A stretch of DNA of 64,000 bases from Streptomyces longwoodensis (lineage in GTDB: Bacteria > Actinomycetota > Actinomycetes > Streptomycetales > Streptomycetaceae): NCBI RefSeq assembly GCF_001514125.1, contig NZ_KQ948555.1, forward strand, positions 301,827 through 365,826, written 5' to 3'. Made by a program: the position numbers and the translations under genes. How positions within the stretch are numbered: the first letter of the stretch is position 1; every line of letters begins with the position of its first letter. This document shows, piece after piece, positions 25,272 to 35,384 of the stretch. The notes under the pieces are model-generated. The model was not told the origin of the DNA, did no database searches, and was given only the letters and a program-made list of their open reading frames with translations.

Positions 25272-25808
25272 ATGAACGAGACGATCGTGTGCGCGGTGGG
25301 GAACGTGGCGACGCAGCCGGTCTACCGGGAGTTGGCGTCGGGACCGTCGGCACGGTTCCGGCTGGCGGTGACCGCGCGCTACTGGGACCGGGAGAAGAAC
25401 GCCTGGACCGACGGCCACACCAACTTCTTCACGGTGTGGGCCAACCGGCAGCTCGCCGCGAACGTGGCCACGTCGGTGTCGGTCGGCGAACCGGTCATCG
25501 TGCAGGGCCGGTTGAAGGTGCGCACGGAGACCCGCGAGGGCCAGCAGGCGTGGACGTCGGCCGACATCGACGCGGTGGCGATCGGCCACGACCTGTCGCG
25601 CGGTACGGCGGCGTTCCGGCGGTCGGTCAGGACGGAGCAGCCCGGGGCGCCGGGGACGCCGGGGATGGGCGCGGCGCAGCAGCCGGAGCCCAACTGGGAG
25701 ACACCGGTGCCGGATACGGCGGCGGAGGCGGCCGCGGTGGCCTCTGTGGCCTCCATGGGCGAGGCGGCCGGGGCGGAGCCCGAGCGGGAGCCGGTCACGG
25801 TGACCTGA
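25272..25808 (+). CDS. ssbB: Single-stranded DNA-binding protein, SsbB type
   Basis: 178 residues; ATG 25272 chosen because the OB fold starts there (MNETIVCAVGNVATQPVYREL) and a GGGAGG/GGAGC purine-rich site precedes it. The OB domain covers residues 1 to about 110 (FRLAVTARYW, FFTVWANRQLAANVATSVSVGEPV in part, VQGRLKVRTE). The tail is Pro/Glu/Ala-rich and ends EPVTVT. It lacks the acidic DDDIPF-type tip through which the housekeeping SSB recruits partners. That fits the paralogue SsbB, which in S. coelicolor is needed for chromosome segregation during sporulation (recalled). The dynAB genes just upstream strengthen that reading. Confidence 0.9.
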   Translation: MNETIVCAVGNVATQPVYRELASGPSARFRLAVTARYWDREKNAWTDGHTNFFTVWANRQLAANVATSVSVGEPVIVQGRLKVRTETREGQQAWTSADIDAVAIGHDLSRGTAAFRRSVRTEQPGAPGTPGMGAAQQPEPNWETPVPDTAAEAAAVASVASMGEAAGAEPEREPVTVT

Positions 25809-26103
25809 GCCCATCGGACCGGAATCCGTACGGACGTCCGGGTCGGCAGAAGGGCGACGTATCACCGTACTGACCCAATTGCACCGGTGCATGCGGGTGG
25901 ATATGTCGATAAGCCCAGCTCAGGGGCGGCCCGCAACCGATCTTGGCGATAACGATTCCGAGTCGGATCGGCGCGCGGGGTACCTCGCCGGGAGGTGGGG
26001 GTCCACGCGTCTCTAGGATGCCGAACGTAGCTCGTGTGGCTTCTGATGCTGCTGGTGGGACCCGGCCCCCCACGTCAACGGGTCCCGCTCGGAGGGGAAT
26101 TAG
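25809..26103. other. Gap before the thioester-domain protein gene, with a palindrome
   Basis: 295 bases, unusually A/T-containing for this genome (25861-25960). A perfect 12-bp palindrome TGCACCGGTGCA lies at 25880-25891. TAGGAT near 26014 could serve as a -10 element but lacks a good -35. No hairpin terminator for ssbB was recognised. Confidence 0.4.
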
Positions 26104-27510
26104 GTGCTCTCTTGGTTCTCCGCGCCGTTCGCGCGCGGGCGAGGGGCGGGCCGCAGGCTCGCCGCCGTGGCCGCGGTGTCGGGGCTCGTCGCCGCCGGCG
26201 CGCTGACCGCCGCCGGGCCGGCCGCGGCAGACGCGACGGTGCGGAGCCAGAGCGGCGCGACCGCCGCCATGGACGGTCTGAAGACGTACGGCACCGCGGT
26301 GGTGCACGGCGCGGAGGGCGACCAGGAGGTCTCGGCAGGCCTGTTCGAGATGTCCGTCGACGGGGGCGGCACGCTCCAGACGTACTGCGTGGACCTGCAC
26401 AACCCCACGCAGAAGGACGCCCAGTACCACGAGACCCCGTGGAGCGGCACCTCGCTCGCCGCGAACAAGAACGCGGGCCGAGTCCTGTGGATCGTGCAGC
26501 ACTCCTACCCGCAGGTGAACGACCTGGCGGCGCTCGCGAAGAAGGCGGGCGTGACCGGCGGCCTCACCGAGCAGGACGCGGCGGCCGGCACGCAGGTGGC
26601 GATCTGGCGGTACTCCGACGGCGCGGACGTCGACGCGGTGGACCCGCAGGCCGAGCGGCTGGCGGACTACCTGCAGAAGGCGGCCCGCACCGTCCCGGAA
26701 CCGGCGGCCTCCCTGGCCCTCGACACCTCGGCGGTGTCCGGTCACCGCAGTGAACGCCTGGGCCCGATCACCGTCCGCACGCGGGAGAGCGCCGTCACGG
26801 TGGTCCCGCCGGTGGACGCGGCGACGACCGGGGTGCGCGTGGTCGACGAGGCCGGCAAGCCGGTGACCACGGCGGCCAACGGCAGCCGGCTGTTCTTCGA
26901 CGTCCCCGCGGACGCCCCGGACGGCACGGCCGAACTGACGCTCCAGACGTCCACCACCGTGCCGGTGGGCCGTGCGTTCACCGCCGACAGCCGCAGCCAG
27001 ACGCAGATCCTGGCGGGCTCCAGCGAGTCGACGGTCTCGGCGACGGCGACCGCGACCTGGGCGGCCCGGGGTGCGATACCGGCCCTGTCGGCGGCGAAGG
27101 ACTGCACGCACCACGGCCTGGCCGTCACCGCCGCCAACCAGGGCGACGAGGACTTCACCTACTCCCTCATGGGCACGGAGTACACCGTCGCCGCAGGCCA
27201 GTCGCGCACGGTGACGATCCCGCTCCAGGAGGACCAGGCGTACGACTTCACGATCGGCACGCAGCGCTTCGCCGGGATCCTCGACTGCCTGACCCGCAGC
27301 ACGGAGACCGCGACGGCCGACCTGACCACCCAGACCCTCGCGGAACCCAGCCCCGCGACGATCGGCGGCACGACCACGGACACCAACCTCGCCGAGACGG
27401 GCGGCACGAGCGCGACCCCCCTGATCGCGGGCACGGCCATAGCCCTGGTGGTGATCGGCGGAGCGGTCCTGGTCCTGCTGGGACGCAGGGAGAACACGGC
27501 GGGGGAGTGA
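26104..27510 (+). CDS. Thioester-domain surface adhesin with LAETG sorting signal
   Basis: 468 residues, GTG 26104 with GGAGGGGAA upstream. Signal peptide to about residue 43. The thioester (TQXA) domain is marked by Cys95 (LQTYCVDLHNP) and Gln164 (AAGTQVAIWRYSD), the pair that can form an internal Cys-Gln thioester and bond covalently to a surface. It is followed by Ig-like repeats and a Thr/Ala-rich stalk. It ends with LAETG (residues 429-433), a hydrophobic helix and GRRENTAGE, the LAxTG signal of class E sortases that also anchor long chaplins. The protein is therefore wall-linked and probably an adhesin. The Ig-like region has two Cys (about residues 331 and 397). Confidence 0.88.
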   Translation: MLSWFSAPFARGRGAGRRLAAVAAVSGLVAAGALTAAGPAAADATVRSQSGATAAMDGLKTYGTAVVHGAEGDQEVSAGLFEMSVDGGGTLQTYCVDLHNPTQKDAQYHETPWSGTSLAANKNAGRVLWIVQHSYPQVNDLAALAKKAGVTGGLTEQDAAAGTQVAIWRYSDGADVDAVDPQAERLADYLQKAARTVPEPAASLALDTSAVSGHRSERLGPITVRTRESAVTVVPPVDAATTGVRVVDEAGKPVTTAANGSRLFFDVPADAPDGTAELTLQTSTTVPVGRAFTADSRSQTQILAGSSESTVSATATATWAARGAIPALSAAKDCTHHGLAVTAANQGDEDFTYSLMGTEYTVAAGQSRTVTIPLQEDQAYDFTIGTQRFAGILDCLTRSTETATADLTTQTLAEPSPATIGGTTTDTNLAETGGTSATPLIAGTAIALVVIGGAVLVLLGRRENTAGE

Positions 27511-27640
27511 CAGCCGGGGCCGCCCCGCAGACCCCAGCTCACAGGCCTCGGTCGCTATGCGTTTCCGCGCAGGGGTGGCGGTACGGCAAGATGGGGTGTA
27601 TCTGCCCACTGCCTGATTTCAAGCTGCCGGACGGTTTCTC

Positions 27641-29305
<1,665 letters not shown>

Positions 29306-29311
29306 TCGGTC

Positions 29312-29728
29312 TTGCGGCACCTCTACCGCTGCCCGCTGCGCTGGGCGGACATGGACGCGTACGGCCACGTCAACAACGTGGTGTTCCTCCGCTACCTGGA
29401 GGAAGCCCGTATCGACTTCCTGTTCCGCCCGGACAAGGACTTCCAGCAGGGGTCCGTGGTGGCGCGCCACGAGATCGACTACAAGCGGCAGCTCGTCCAC
29501 CGGCACCGCCCGGTGGACATCGAGCTGTGGATCACGGAGATACGCGCCGCGTCCTTCACCATCGCCTACGAGGTGAAGGACGACGACGTGGTCTACGTGC
29601 GCGCCTCGACCGTCATCGTGCCGTTCGACTTCACGGCGCAGCGGCCGCGGCGGATCACCGACGAGGAGCGCGCGTTCCTCAAGGAGTACACGGACGACGC
29701 CTCCGGCCAGGGGGCCGTCGCCGCATGA
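29312..29728 (+). CDS. Hotdog-fold acyl-CoA thioesterase (YbgC/4HBT type)
   Basis: 138 residues from TTG 29312, six bases after ettA. The 4-hydroxybenzoyl-CoA thioesterase signature RWADMDAYGHVNNVVFLRYLEEAR is clear, given here in two parts: RWADMDAYGHVNN (with the catalytic Asp of the DxxGHVNN motif) and FLRYLEEAR on the hotdog helix. Such small enzymes hydrolyse acyl-CoA or acyl-carrier-protein thioesters as tetramers in the cytoplasm. The gene is coupled to the next one by an ATGA overlap (29725-29728), and the tight spacing to ettA suggests one transcript. Confidence 0.9.
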   Translation: MRHLYRCPLRWADMDAYGHVNNVVFLRYLEEARIDFLFRPDKDFQQGSVVARHEIDYKRQLVHRHRPVDIELWITEIRAASFTIAYEVKDDDVVYVRASTVIVPFDFTAQRPRRITDEERAFLKEYTDDASGQGAVAA

Positions 29729-30393
29729 CCGTGCTGCACCTCGCCGACGAGACGGAGGCGGCCGACCTGGCCGCCTTCCTCTCCCGGCTGCTCCACTACG
29801 ACCGTTCGGCCGCGGTGCGCCTGCAGGCCGCGGGCACTGCGCTGGCCGTCTTCGGGCGGCCGCCGTCCTTCGAGGTCCTGGCGATCCGCGCGGTGCGGCT
29901 GGCCAAGCCGTACGAGGACGGGCTGGACGTCACGCTCGACGTGACCGTCTCGGCCGGTGAGCTGCTGGAGGCCGTCGACGAGGCTGCGGCCACGGCGGGC
30001 GTGCCCGACGCGGTCACCGGGCCGCCGTGGGCCGGGCTGCTGCCGCCGCGCTCGGGCTGGCAGCCGGAGGGCGGACTGCCCGGCGCCGACGCCCTGCGGT
30101 CCCTGGTGTCGGCCGCGGTCGCGGAATTCCGTTCGCGGACCGAGGAGCTGGCGGCCGAACGGCGTACGCGGGCCGAACTCGACGCCATCGGGCGGGACAT
30201 CTGGTCCCGGACGGTCGGGGAGACCGGGCTGCCCGTACGGGCCGTGCACGCGGCCCAGTCGCTGGGGTTCCTGCGACCCGGCGGCGGGGCGGCACTGCTC
30301 TCCGCCGGGGCATGGCTGCGGCTGCGCACGCCCTACGGGTCCGTCGCCGTGCGGCGGGCGGGGCTCGGGTCGTTCGGGCTCAGCGTGCGCTGA
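29725..30393 (+). CDS. Conserved protein of unknown function
   Basis: 222 residues, ATG 29725 overlapping the thioesterase stop (ATGA). Soluble, Ala/Leu/Arg-rich, no signal peptide or membrane segment. The N-terminal half looks like a mixed alpha/beta domain (LLHYDRSAAVRLQ, LAVFGRPPSFEVLAIRAVRL, LDVTLDVTVSAGELL). The C-terminal half is helical (LVSAAVAEFRSRTEELAAER, WSRTVGETGLPVRAVHAAQS). The last part, GAWLRLRTPYGSVAVRR, looks like a beta hairpin. I do not recognise a named domain. Its coupling to ettA and a thioesterase gives no clear functional hint. A hairpin follows the stop. Confidence 0.8.
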   Translation: MTVLHLADETEAADLAAFLSRLLHYDRSAAVRLQAAGTALAVFGRPPSFEVLAIRAVRLAKPYEDGLDVTLDVTVSAGELLEAVDEAAATAGVPDAVTGPPWAGLLPPRSGWQPEGGLPGADALRSLVSAAVAEFRSRTEELAAERRTRAELDAIGRDIWSRTVGETGLPVRAVHAAQSLGFLRPGGGAALLSAGAWLRLRTPYGSVAVRRAGLGSFGLSVR

Positions 30394-30420
30394 GGCGCTG
30401 TCCGAGGTCACGGTCCCGGA

Positions 30421-30441
30421 GGCCCGGTCGTGGACCGGGCC
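30421..30441. terminator. Hairpin terminator between convergent genes
   Basis: GGCCCGGTC (30421-30429) and GACCGGGCC (30433-30441) form a perfect 9-bp stem with a 3-base loop, in the 87-base gap between convergent genes. Confidence 0.8.
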
Positions 30442-30480
30442 CGACCGGACCCTGACCGGATTCCGGCACGACGGGACCGG

Positions 30481-30894
30481 TCAGTCCGGGGTGTTCACCA
30501 TCGACTTGGCCGCGTACGTCAGGTAGTTCCACAGCGTCGTCTCGTGCTCCTCGGACAGGCCGAGCTCCTCGACGGCGACCCGCATGTGCCGCAGCCACGC
30601 GTCGTGCGCGGCCCGGTCGACGGCGAAGGGGGCGTGCCGCATCCGCAGCCGGGGGTGGCCGCGGTTGTCGCTGTAGGTCGTCGGGCCGCCCCAGTACTGC
30701 ATGAGGAACAGCGCGAAGCGCTCCTCGGCCGGGCCGAGGTCCTCCTCGGGGTACATGGGCCGCAGGACCGGGTCCTCGGCGACGCCCTCGTAGAAACGGT
30801 GCACCAGCCGGCGGAAGGTCTCCTCCCCGCCGACCTGCTCGAAGAAGGTCTGCTCCTGAAGCGTGCCGCGCCGAATCTCTTTCACGTCCCCCAT
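30481..30894 (-). CDS. glbO: Truncated haemoglobin, group II (GlbO type)
   Basis: 137 residues, ATG 30894. The 2-over-2 globin fold of group II is visible: FFEQVGGEETFRRLVHRFYEGV, given here in pieces (helices A-B with the Phe and Tyr at the distal side), MYPEEDLGPAEERFALFLMQYWGGP (E helix and the conserved YWGGP), HPRLRMRHAPF with the proximal His (F8), and AWLRHMRVAVEEL before LWNYL. TrHbO proteins bind oxygen and NO tightly and are linked to NO detoxification or respiration. It is divergent from the methyltransferase gene and convergent with the gene of unknown function. Confidence 0.93.
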   Translation of the reverse strand: MGDVKEIRRGTLQEQTFFEQVGGEETFRRLVHRFYEGVAEDPVLRPMYPEEDLGPAEERFALFLMQYWGGPTTYSDNRGHPRLRMRHAPFAVDRAAHDAWLRHMRVAVEELGLSEEHETTLWNYLTYAAKSMVNTPD

Positions 30895-31021
30895 GGTCTC
30901 AGACGACGGGTCCTAGGACCGAGGCCCTAGGGAGGCCGGCGGGAGGCCGCGCTGGGCCCGGCGCGAGGTGTGGCGGGAAGGCGTACTCGCCGCGGGCCGT
31001 CGCGGGCCGCACAGTGGAGGC

Positions 31022-31987
31022 ATGGGTGCGGATGCGGTGGCGGCGCGGGCCGCGCTGGTGCGGGAGATCGAGGCGAGCGGCGCCTTCGCCGCCGACCCGC
31101 GCTGGCGGGAGGCGTTCACCGCGGTCCCGCGCCACCTCTTCGTGCCGTACTACTACGTCGCCACGGTCGCCGGCTACGAACGCCGCTGGGGCGAGAACCC
31201 CGACCCCGTCGCCCGCGAGCGGTGGCTGCGCGGCGCCTACGAGGACACCCCGCTGGCCACCCGGCTGCGCGACGGCGAGCTGGTCTCCTCCAGCAGCCAG
31301 CCCTCGCTCATGGCGCTGATGCTGGCCGAGCTGCGGGTCGAGGACGGCCACCGGGTGCTGGAGATCGGCGCGGGCACCGGCTACAACGCCGCGCTGCTCG
31401 CCCACCGGCTCGGCGACGACCGGGTCACCACCGTCGACCTGGACCCGGAGATCACCGAGTCCGCGCGCCGCCACCTGGACGCCGCCGGGTACCACCCCGT
31501 CGTCGTCACCGGCGACGGGGCCCGCGGGGTGCCGGAGCGGGCGCCCTTCGACCGGGTGATCGCGACCTGCCAGCTCGGCGCGGTGCCCCGGGCCTGGATC
31601 GCCCAGTGCCGGCCGGGGGCCCGGGTGCTCGTGCCGCTGGCCACCGGGCTGATCGCGCTCACCGTCCGGGACGCCGGGCACGCGGAGGGCACGTTCCTGG
31701 CCACCGCGGCCTACTTCGTGCCGCTGCGCGGCCAGGGCCGGACCGACCCCGGACCGGTCGCGCTCGGCGGGGTACCGCGCCCGGCACGCGACGACGACCT
31801 GTTCCGCTTCCTGGTGACGCTGACCCGGGGCGCTCTCGAACCGCCCGAGGCGTACGCCCTGTGGCGGCGCGAGGGCATGCCCGGACGCTCCCGCTACGGC
31901 ATCACCGTCGAGGGCGACCGGGCCTGGGCCTGGCTGGACGACCCGGCGGGGCCGTACGCCTGGCCCCTGCCGGAAGGGCGGCCCTGA
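31022..31987 (+). CDS. Protein-L-isoaspartate O-methyltransferase-like SAM methyltransferase
   Basis: 321 residues. PCMT-type Rossmann fold: AFTAVPRHLFVPYYY at the N-terminus, SSSSQPSLMALML before the SAM site (the family's SQP motif), SAM-binding motif VLEIGAGTGYNAALLA, VDLDPEITESARRHL and VVVTGDGARGVPERAPFDR. The C-terminal extension of about 90 residues is longer than in the housekeeping enzyme. In actinobacteria such variants often methylate Asp residues in lanthipeptides or act in protein repair; nothing here decides between them. Start choice is awkward: GGAGG (31016-31020) lies only one base before ATG 31022. The next in-frame start, GTG 31037, would be 16 bases away. Confidence 0.85.
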   Translation: MGADAVAARAALVREIEASGAFAADPRWREAFTAVPRHLFVPYYYVATVAGYERRWGENPDPVARERWLRGAYEDTPLATRLRDGELVSSSSQPSLMALMLAELRVEDGHRVLEIGAGTGYNAALLAHRLGDDRVTTVDLDPEITESARRHLDAAGYHPVVVTGDGARGVPERAPFDRVIATCQLGAVPRAWIAQCRPGARVLVPLATGLIALTVRDAGHAEGTFLATAAYFVPLRGQGRTDPGPVALGGVPRPARDDDLFRFLVTLTRGALEPPEAYALWRREGMPGRSRYGITVEGDRAWAWLDDPAGPYAWPLPEGRP

Positions 31988-32005
31988 CCGGCGCCGGGGC
32001 GCCGG
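31988..32005. terminator. Small hairpin between convergent genes
   Basis: CCGGCGCC and GGCGCCGG (31988-31995 and 31998-32005) can fold with a 4-base loop after opening the innermost pair. It lies directly after the methyltransferase stop and opposite the FHA protein stop at 32021. Confidence 0.45.
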
Positions 32006-32020
32006 CCGGGAGGGGGCGCG

Positions 32021-33883
32021 TCAGCCGCGCCGGACCGTGATCGTCGTCCACGCGCCGACGTGCACGCGGTCGCCGTCCTGCAGCGGCACCGGCACGAACG
32101 GCTGGATCGGCTCGTCGGAGCCGTTCACCGTGGTGCCGTTCGTCGAGTTCTGGTCGACGACCGCCCAGCCGCCGTCGGGCTGCTGCACCAGCACCGCGTG
32201 CTGGTGCGAGACGCCCGGGTCCTCCGGCGGCACCGACAGGTCGATGTCCGGGGTCTCGCCGGTGGAGTGCCGGCGGCGGCCGATGGTGACCTGGTTGCCG
32301 CTGAGCGTGCGCTGCTGCTCCGGGGAGTACGCGGGCAGGTTGAGCCCCGCGGCCTCCGGTCCCGAGCGGTGCATCATCGCCATGAAGTACTCGCGGTCCG
32401 GACCGATGGTGGCGGTCCAGGTCGCCGGCTGCTGCGGGAACGCCGGGCCGGGCGGGGCCTGGGCCGCGCCCTGCTGCGGGTAGCCGTAGCCACCGCCCTG
32501 CGGGCCCGTGCCGGGACCGCCCTGGCCGCCGTGGTGCCCTGGGGCCTGGCCGGACGGCGGGGGGATCACCCAGTCGTCCTCGCCGCCGCCGAAGGGCGGG
32601 GCGGAGCGCCGGCCCTCCTGCGGGAACGCGGGCGGGGCCGGGGGAGCGCCGGCCGCCTGGTAGCCCTGGGGGGCACCCGGGTCCGTCGCACCGGGGCCGC
32701 CGTGGCCGCCGGGGTCGCCGGGACGGCCGGGGCCGCCGTGCGTCGGCGGGAGGGGGCGCGACGGGTCGGCGCCGAAGCCGGACGGGCCGGGGCCACCGGG
32801 CCCACCCGGGCCGCCCTGTCCGGGGGGCGCGCCGAAGGGCTCACGGCCGTAGGGACCGCCGGGGCCACCGGGACCGCCCTGCTGGCCAGGGGTGTCCCGT
32901 CCGTACGGTCCGGGAGCACCGCCGGGACCGGAACCGGGGCCGCCGAAACCGCCACCGGGGCCGGTGGGGCCGCCAGGATTGCCGGGACCGCCGGGACCGC
33001 CGGGACCGCCGGGGCCACCCGGGCCACCCGGGCCGCCGGAGGGAGCCGACGGCTCGCGGCCGAAGGGGTCGGCGGGCGGACCGGACGGCTCACGGCCGAA
33101 ACCGGACGGCTCGCGGCCGAAGGGGTCGCCCGACGGGCCCGGGGCCTCACGTCGGAAGGGGTCGCCGGCCGGGCCCGTGGGACCGGACGGGCCCGAGGGA
33201 GCGGAGGGCTCCCGTCCGAACGGTCCACCCGGACCCCCGGACGTCGACCCCGGGCCACCGCCGGGCCCGCCGGGACCACCAGGTCCACCGGGACCGCCAG
33301 GTCCGCCCTGTCCGCGCTGCCCGCCCGGTTCGCCGCCGAACGGCGGGGCCGGCGGGATCGGCTCGGCCGGCCGGTTCACCTGGGACGGCCGGGAGTGCTG
33401 GTAGTCGAAGGAGTCCCGCCCGCCGAACGACTGCGGCGCACCCTGGAACCGCCCACCGGGACCCGCGCCCGGGCCACCAGGACCACCGGGGCCGGGCCCG
33501 CCGGGGCCGCCGAAACCGCCACCCGGGCCACCCGGCGCACCCGGGCCGCCCGGTGCGGGCGCCGGCGGGCGCGGGGCGGCCGGGGTGTACGAGGTGGCCG
33601 TGTTGGTGAGGAAGTTCCACCGGCACTCCTCGCAGAACGGCGCACCGCCCTCGCGGGGCGTGCGGCACTGCGGGCAGAGCTCCGGCTCGGGGTCGGGCGA
33701 CAGGGGCCGGCCCGGCTGACCGGGCTGACCCTGGTGGCCGCCCGGCGGGGGCGGCGGGAAGCCGTAGCCGCCACCGGGCGGGGGCGGCGGCGGGGGCGGT
33801 GGCACGGCACCGGCCATGCGGTGACCGCAGACCTCGCACCAGTCGTCGGAACCCGACTGGTGTCCGTTCGGGCAGGTCGGCAT
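32021..33883 (-). CDS. FHA-domain protein with N-terminal zinc ribbons and collagen-like Gly/Pro linker
   Basis: 620 residues. The N-terminal zinc ribbon is CPNGH (residues 4-8) with CEVCG about ten residues on. A Pro run is followed by a second ribbon, CPQC with CEEC. Then comes a linker of more than 300 residues built mostly of GPG, GGPGGP and SGPSGPTGPAGDPFG-like repeats. The C-terminal forkhead-associated domain has VTIGRRRHS, GVSHQHAVLVQQ and NSTNGTTVNG; the Gly-Arg, Ser-His and Asn residues bind phosphothreonine. It is the last gene of the PknG block and the most obvious reader for its kinase. Unlike GarA/OdhI it has no short N-terminal ETTS-type phosphosite, so its mode of action may differ. 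Confidence 0.88.
   Translation of the reverse strand: MPTCPNGHQSGSDDWCEVCGHRMAGAVPPPPPPPPPGGGYGFPPPPPGGHQGQPGQPGRPLSPDPEPELCPQCRTPREGGAPFCEECRWNFLTNTATSYTPAAPRPPAPAPGGPGAPGGPGGGFGGPGGPGPGGPGGPGAGPGGRFQGAPQSFGGRDSFDYQHSRPSQVNRPAEPIPPAPPFGGEPGGQRGQGGPGGPGGPGGPGGPGGGPGSTSGGPGGPFGREPSAPSGPSGPTGPAGDPFRREAPGPSGDPFGREPSGFGREPSGPPADPFGREPSAPSGGPGGPGGPGGPGGPGGPGNPGGPTGPGGGFGGPGSGPGGAPGPYGRDTPGQQGGPGGPGGPYGREPFGAPPGQGGPGGPGGPGPSGFGADPSRPLPPTHGGPGRPGDPGGHGGPGATDPGAPQGYQAAGAPPAPPAFPQEGRRSAPPFGGGEDDWVIPPPSGQAPGHHGGQGGPGTGPQGGGYGYPQQGAAQAPPGPAFPQQPATWTATIGPDREYFMAMMHRSGPEAAGLNLPAYSPEQQRTLSGNQVTIGRRRHSTGETPDIDLSVPPEDPGVSHQHAVLVQQPDGGWAVVDQNSTNGTTVNGSDEPIQPFVPVPLQDGDRVHVGAWTTITVRRG
32700..33560. repeat. GGX/CCG-rich repeat tract coding a collagen-like linker
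   Basis: Recurrent units such as GGGCCACCGGGACCG (plus-strand view) encode GlyPro-rich repeats in the FHA protein. Unit length is mostly 9 or a multiple of 3, so slippage would keep the frame and change linker length. Confidence 0.7.
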
Positions 33884-33931
33884 GTCGGCGCGTCCCCCTC
33901 TCCTTCGGTGTCCTGCTTGGGTACGGTCAGG

Positions 33932-35281
33932 TCACTTCTTTACACGAACAGTCTTGGTGGACCGGGTCTCGAGGGTCATTTCGTCTGCCTCCGCGACCTT
34001 CGCCTTCAACCGCACAGTACCTGTCGCGGCATCGACCACGTCCACCACCTTCGCAAGCAGTTTCGCAGTATCCGCGTTCCCGGAAGCGCTTGCCAGCTGA
34101 ACGGCCCGGCCCAGTTTGGCCGTTGCCCCGTCCCGGTCGCCCGCCTTGCGGAGGTCGAGGCCCTGCTGGATCGTCCTCGCCAGCTCGGCCTGGCCGGTGT
34201 AGTGGGCGACCTGCGGGTTCAGGGAGGTGGAGGCGGCCACGTCGTCGGTCCACACGGCCCGGACCAGGCCCTGGGCGCCGAGGCTGCGGGCGCTGTCCGT
34301 GCCGGGCTCCGGGACGACCAGGGAGACGCGGGCGGCGAGCATCTCCTGGCCGACGTGGGCGGGCGGGACCTCGACGCACACGTGGTAGTCGCGGGACTCG
34401 TCGCCCCAGGAGCCGGTGGGGTAGTCGCCGGAGCGGGGCCCGGACTCGGTGCGGCGGCCGGTCAGGTCCTCGACCGCCGGGGCGACCTGCTTGACGAACC
34501 GCACGGTCGTGCCGACCGGGGTCCACAGCCGCAGCGCGACGTCCGCGACCTCCTTGCCCATGGCCGTCTCCATCATCCGCGTGAAGTCGGCGGCCAGGCC
34601 CGCCGGATCGGCGACGATGTCGGCGGTGCCGAGCAGCGCGGAGGCGATCCCTGTGACCTCTTTCACCTCCCAGTCGGTGCCCACGCCCCGGGCGTCGCAG
34701 GTGAACCGGCCGGCGCAGTCGTCGAGGGCGGCCCGCAGGTCCTGCGGCGACTCGTGCTCGTTGCGGCCGTCGGTGAGCAGGATGCCGTGGCGGATGGCGA
34801 CGTCGGCCGAGGACAGCAGCCGGTCGGCGAGGCGCAGCCAGGTGCCGATGGCGGTGCCGCCGCCCGCGTGGAGCCGGCGCAGCGCCTGCTTGGCCTGCTC
34901 GCGGGTGGAGGCGTCGGCGACCGCGAGGCGCCCGCCGCCGGGGTAGACCTCCTTGGCCACGTGGGTACCGGCGATCACCGCGAAGTGCACGCCGTCGCGC
35001 AGGGTGTCCACGGCGGCGGCCGTGGCGTCCCGGGCGTTGCGCATCTTGGCGGGCGGGTAGTCCATGGAGCCCGAGCAGTCGACCATGACCGCCACGGCGG
35101 CCGACGGGGCCCGGCCGGGCGTGTACAGGTGCGGTGCGCCGACCGCGCCGCCGACCGTGCCGCCGCCGGTGGCGGTGACCGTGACGATCGCGTTCACCTC
35201 GCGCCCGCCCTCGGGCAGGTACTCGTTCTGGTAGACGTCCACCGCGAACTGCGGCACGTTCGGTTTCGAGAGCTTGGCCAT
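33932..35281 (-). CDS. VWA-domain protein of the PknG block
   Basis: 449 residues; ATG 35281 chosen over GTG 35287 because AAGGGGG is eight bases upstream. After a short beta-rich N-terminal part comes a von Willebrand A domain with the MIDAS motif VDCSGSMD (Asp-x-Ser-x-Ser), HAGGGTAIGTWL (MIDAS Thr) and LLTDGRNEHE. The C-terminal 200 residues are beta-rich and then helical (LVVPEPGTDSARSLGAQ, ATAKLGRAVQLASASGNADT), as in many actinobacterial VWA proteins paired with FHA or kinase genes. It lacks a signal peptide, so it acts in the cytoplasm, presumably as a metal-dependent protein-binding scaffold. A hairpin upstream suggests partial transcriptional separation from the phosphatase gene. Confidence 0.88.
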   Translation of the reverse strand: MAKLSKPNVPQFAVDVYQNEYLPEGGREVNAIVTVTATGGGTVGGAVGAPHLYTPGRAPSAAVAVMVDCSGSMDYPPAKMRNARDATAAAVDTLRDGVHFAVIAGTHVAKEVYPGGGRLAVADASTREQAKQALRRLHAGGGTAIGTWLRLADRLLSSADVAIRHGILLTDGRNEHESPQDLRAALDDCAGRFTCDARGVGTDWEVKEVTGIASALLGTADIVADPAGLAADFTRMMETAMGKEVADVALRLWTPVGTTVRFVKQVAPAVEDLTGRRTESGPRSGDYPTGSWGDESRDYHVCVEVPPAHVGQEMLAARVSLVVPEPGTDSARSLGAQGLVRAVWTDDVAASTSLNPQVAHYTGQAELARTIQQGLDLRKAGDRDGATAKLGRAVQLASASGNADTAKLLAKVVDVVDAATGTVRLKAKVAEADEMTLETRSTKTVRVKK

Positions 35282-35332
35282 GCCCACATCCCCCTTGAAG
35301 GCCCCGCGGCGACCGCGGAGTGACGACTCCTC

Positions 35333-35356
35333 CCGCCCCGGTCCCCTCCGGGGCGG
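35333..35356. terminator. Hairpin between the phosphatase and VWA genes (terminator or attenuator)
   Basis: CCGCCCCGG (35333-35341) pairs with CCGGGGCGG (35348-35356) over a 6-base loop, inside the 103-base gap. In the direction of transcription it follows the phosphatase stop by about 28 bases. It could end that transcript or reduce expression of the VWA and FHA genes. Confidence 0.6.
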
Positions 35357-35384
35357 TGAGGTTTCCCCGTTTTGTGCGGGTCGC

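Noticed and set aside
25905..25912. GTCGATAA as a sigma-WhiG -10 element before the thioester protein gene
   Set aside because: It is 7 of 8 to the remembered GCCGATAA, but no TAAA lies 15-16 bases upstream, so the promoter is not supported.
32700..33560. GGX-rich repeats as a CRISPR-like array
   Set aside because: The units are short, in frame and code collagen-like Gly/Pro; there are no spacers and no cas genes.
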